This document shows positions 9,081 to 11,199 of a stretch of 11,199 bases of DNA, piece by piece. The translations under genes and the position numbers were made by a program. The stretch's first letter is position 1; each line of letters begins with the position of its first letter. Source of the stretch: Paraglomus occultum (taxonomy: Eukaryota; Glomeromycota; Glomeromycetes; Paraglomerales; Paraglomeraceae); assembly GCA_910592205.1 (NCBI GenBank), contig CAJVPJ010001241.1, positions 1 through 11,199 of the forward strand, given 5' to 3'. The notes beneath the pieces were generated by a model. The model worked only from the letters and a program-made list of their open reading frames with translations, did no database searches and was not told the DNA's origin.

Positions 9081-9753
9081 GTATTTCTTCAAATTTATGA
9101 AGTCATACAAGACCCAAAAAACAAATGAGTACATGTTTGTTATCTGATGTGCTAAGAATAAGAATGTGACTTGAACGTATTATGGCGTTTGAAACAGAAT
9201 GGTAATCTAAATATTAACAAATTGACATGGATGGATAAACTGTGGCATTTGAAGAATATTGCATGTTATCTGAGTAATATTCATCGTGCATTGTGATCTT
9301 GATTCCTACTGTATACTGGTGAACCACCTTTTAGAGATAAGCAGTTTGACAGAGATCTAGTGTTAGTATGTGATATTATGGGTAAATTATGACCATTGAC
9401 ATCTGAGTCCACACCAGAAAAACACAAGAAACTTGCTAAGCAGTGTTGTGATGCTGATCCTGATAAATATCTTGATGCAAACTCACACTTCAAAAAGATA
9501 TTGGCAAGTTTATTTAAAAGGTGTCCAAGGACAACATAAAATGTCATTTGTTATAGTAATGTATAACCTAAAACCCTTGTCACCATTTGAGGAGAGTAAA
9601 TTCTCCAGCAAGCTCTTACCTACTGGAGATTTACCCAAATTGAGAAATAGCTATGACTATGATTTGGTTTCAGCTGTAGGTATGACTTGGTCATTAAGAA
9701 TGAGTCAATTTGCAATACCATATAATTCAGTGACTCAAACTCTTTCTGAGTAG
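9081..9753 (+). pseudogene. Decayed protein kinase (AMF-type expanded family), activation segment deleted
   Basis: Kinase motifs appear in order but in shifting frames. From 9081 the frame reads VFLQIYEVIQDPKNK and meets a stop; a shift near 9124 gives NEYMFVI then a stop, matching the hinge region of fungal kinases. A third frame gives LNVLWRLKQNGNLNINKLTW and MDKLWHLKNIACYLSNIH, the helix before the catalytic loop. A further shift at 9286 gives VHCDLDSYCIL, a damaged catalytic loop (compare VHCDLHSGNIL; the catalytic Asp is present). The next frame jumps straight to TGEPPFRDKQFDRDL at 9315, so the DFG-to-APE segment and helix F are missing. This stretch has a TGA at 9390-9392 and ends with TPEKHKKLAKQCCDADPDKY, where the usual Trp and RP are mutated. 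From 9433 another frame is open to 9753 (FSSKLLPTGDLPKLRNS), probably the old C-terminal tail. No kinase activity is possible. Outer limits are approximate. Confidence 0.78.
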
Positions 9754-9962
9754 ACTTGCAAACATGGGGTATTTACAATTTATGCAAAATTTTTGTCTTG
9801 TAATAGTAATAGATTTACATTGCCTTCATCATACTAGTTTAAAAAAATCACACCTCAAAAAATAAAAGTTCTCAACTTTAAACAGTACTCTTTAGCAAAT
9901 AGTTTTGTATATAGATTTATTATTACAGAAACCTTAACAAAGAAACAAGTTTATATTATGTT
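9754..9962. other. AT-rich spacer, no gene seen
   Basis: About 200 bp of AT-rich DNA between the kinase relic and the palindromic element. An AATAAA occurs within CAAAAAATAAAAG near 9858-9870 and might be the old kinase 3' end. Nothing else is recognised. Confidence 0.4.
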
Positions 9963-10059
9963 GTATGTAAATCCCGTCACTATGTAAATCCGTCAAGGAC
10001 CCCAAAACCGCATTTACATATGTAAATCCGGGATTTACATGGCGACGGGATTTACATAC
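9963..10059. repeat. Palindromic element with perfect 16-bp terminal inverted repeats (MITE-like)
   Basis: GTATGTAAATCCCGTC at 9963-9978 is the exact reverse complement of GACGGGATTTACATAC at 10044-10059. Inside lie further copies of the core ATGTAAATCC in both orientations: one direct near 9982, an ATTTACATATGTAAAT palindrome at 10012-10027, and ATGTAAATCC-G-GGATTTACAT at 10020-10040. The 97 bp can fold into a strong hairpin or cruciform. No target-site duplication is evident in the flanks, and the length is too small for any coding element. It could be a non-autonomous DNA transposon, a recombination remnant or a protein-binding array. Confidence 0.8.
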
Positions 10060-10443
10060 GACAGATACATCTTATTTGCAAATAAAAAGCTCACAGTAAT
10101 ATTCGTGTTTCCTGATTTAGTTCATACGTGAAAATTTATTGCGATGTTGAAATTCTCTATTATTCTTATGTTTGTGAGAAATAGACGTGGGGTAGAATAG
10201 AAGGATATGATTACACCTAATACTAATTATTGCTGTTTTCAAAATTCTAGAACCTCTTGCCGATCACCACACGAAATGTTGCAAATTATGATTACTCGCT
10301 TACGCTCACGAACAAAGGTTTGTACAAACCGTTACTCAGTGATTTCCAAAGCAAACCGCTCCAGTGGTCACTTTTACTTAAGCCGGAAGCTGAGTTTACT
10401 ACAACGAACTCTTTTGAAGCCTCGGACTGTTTTTAACGTTACG

Positions 10444-10470
10444 GTGATTACCAGTGATTACCAGTGATTT
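10444..10470 (+). repeat. Short tandem repeat, 10-bp unit
   Basis: GTGATTACCA occurs twice in direct succession followed by a partial GTGATTT, about 2.7 copies. A related CTTGATTAC follows 20 bp later. No function is suggested. Confidence 0.7.
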
Positions 10471-10741
10471 CTCTTGTTTACCTTGATTACTATGCACGAC
10501 TTTTACTGTATATGTCGGCCCTAACGGCATAATAATAAGTATACGTAATAAGAACACAGTTAAAGCCCCGAAGAGTAGAAAACTTAGAAGCGCAGGTTTT
10601 TATATTAGCTTTTCTGACTACCAAAGGTCGAACAAGTGTGGCTTTTCCTTGTAATACAAGTAACGTATTAGTATTTGGTAACCCTTGATAAAGGTTAAAT
10701 CTTATTGGCGCGCGGCAGGACAGAGGTGAGATCTGTCACGA

Positions 10742-10753
10742 GGGGGGGGGGGG
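10742..10753 (+). repeat. Homopolymer tract of 12 G
   Basis: An uninterrupted run of 12 G in an AT-rich context, just after a GC-rich patch (GGCGCGCGGCAGG). It is either a mutable tract or a sequencing/assembly length error. Confidence 0.85.
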
Positions 10754-10929
10754 TTCTAGAATTTTGAAAACATAAACAGCAATAATCAAACTCACGTTAC
10801 GCTACATCTCGGATGTTTGCATATTTTTCCTAGTCGAACATAACTAATATACATCGAGTATATTTGGTAAAAGCTGATTTTCGATATTAATATACAAAGT
10901 ACTAGTTTTTTTATGCCGCTTATACAAAA

Positions 10930-11199
10930 ATGGAAAACGGAATAAAACGTGTGTTATACCACGGAGCAGCCGAAAAGGGAGATGCCAGTGCTCAATTTAA
11001 TCTTGCTTTATGTTATGATAATGGAACTGGAGTAGAAAAGGATGAACGAAAAGCAGTTGATATTGAATGGTATGAAAAAGCAGCTGAACAGGGACATGCC
11101 CATGCTCAATATAATCTTGCTTTATGTTATGTCAATGGAACTGGAGTAGAAAAGGATGAACAAAAAGCAGTTGAATGGTATGAAAAAGCAGCTGAACAA
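10930..11199 (+). CDS. Sel1-like repeat protein, 3' partial
   Basis: The first 90 residues of a protein made of Sel1-like (SLR) repeats, alpha-alpha solenoid units that act as protein-binding scaffolds. An in-frame TAG at 10903 with no other Met between it and 10930 supports this ATG. Two repeats are visible: residues 17-54 and 55-90. Both show the Sel1 pattern AQ.NLALCY..GTGVEKDE, then KAV, then EWYEKAAEQG. There is no signal peptide or other domain before the repeats, so it is probably cytosolic. Sel1 proteins are strongly expanded in arbuscular mycorrhizal fungi, often fused to a kinase domain; whether this one has a further domain cannot be seen because it runs off the window. It has no intron so far, unlike the genes to the left. 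The target or pathway is unknown. Confidence 0.88.
   Translation, partial: MENGIKRVLYHGAAEKGDASAQFNLALCYDNGTGVEKDERKAVDIEWYEKAAEQGHAHAQYNLALCYVNGTGVEKDEQKAVEWYEKAAEQ
10978..11199 (+). repeat. Near-identical tandem DNA repeat encoding Sel1 units
   Basis: Unit 1 (10978-11091, 114 bp) and unit 2 (11092-11199, 108 bp) differ at only a handful of bases. They also differ by one in-frame 6-nt insertion (GATATT or equivalent) in unit 1, which adds two residues before EWYEKAAEQG. Identity at synonymous sites indicates recent duplication or gene conversion. The array probably continues beyond the window. Confidence 0.85.

Larger units (their letters stand above)
10060..10929. other. Intergenic region upstream of the Sel1 gene
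   Basis: No coding region is supported. A longer open frame near 10207-10467 has no recognisable motif and looks random. The region has a small tandem repeat near 10444 and a 12-G run at 10742-10753. The 5' UTR and promoter of the Sel1-repeat gene should be in its right part; no clear TATA or other box was identified. Confidence 0.5.

Noticed and set aside
9281-9547. 88-residue minus-strand frame
   Set aside because: Antisense to the kinase relic, where the plus-strand motifs are clear.
9963-10059. CRISPR array
   Set aside because: Repeats occur in both orientations with irregular short spacing and the context is eukaryotic.
10207-10467. 86-residue plus-strand frame
   Set aside because: No family signature, Cys/Arg/Ser-rich chance composition, and it ends in a tandem repeat.

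Overview
The window looks like nuclear DNA of a filamentous, early-diverging fungus, most likely an arbuscular mycorrhizal fungus (Glomeromycotina) or a close Mucoromycota relative. Four signs point there. (a) Three genes are dense in short GT-AG introns, about 50-160 nt and mostly 60-90. (b) Intergenic DNA is AT-rich while exons are more balanced. (c) Near-identical tandem Sel1 repeats lie at the right edge. (d) A decayed protein kinase carries the C-lobe signature (TGEPPFRD..FDRDL...QC.DADP) that I associate with the expanded kinase families of these fungi. The taxonomic call is inference.

Layout. 1-3502 (+): 3' part of a 14-exon gene for a chromatin protein with an Rsc1/Rsc2-like order, bromodomain 1 (tail only), ankyrin repeats, bromodomain 2, BAH domain, conserved C-terminal module. 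3503-3803: short convergent 3' intergenic region with an ATTC-rich microsatellite. 5346-3804 (-): complete 7-exon gene for a 322-residue RS-rich nuclear protein whose C-terminal half resembles SCI1-type RS proteins; it contains a 19-nt microexon. 5347-5548: about 200 bp shared by two divergent genes. 5549-8216 (+): complete 11-exon gene for Integrator subunit 9 (INTS9), 651 residues, with a coding first exon of only 9 nt. 8217-9080: no gene seen. 9081-9753 (+): kinase pseudogene with frameshifts, stops and a deleted activation segment. 9963-10059: compact palindromic element bounded by perfect 16-bp inverted repeats. 10060-10929: non-coding, with a small tandem repeat and a 12-G tract. 10930-11199 (+): 5' end of a Sel1-repeat gene running off the window.

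The first three genes are nuclear housekeeping functions: chromatin remodelling, probable mRNA processing, and the RNA-cleaving Integrator module. The RS-protein gene and INTS9 share a divergent promoter region, so co-expression is possible but unproven. The right-hand quarter is accessory in character: dead kinase, palindromic repeat, young Sel1 tandem array. All exon models were worked out by hand from splice signals, reading-frame continuity and recalled family sequences; no transcript data or database search was available.
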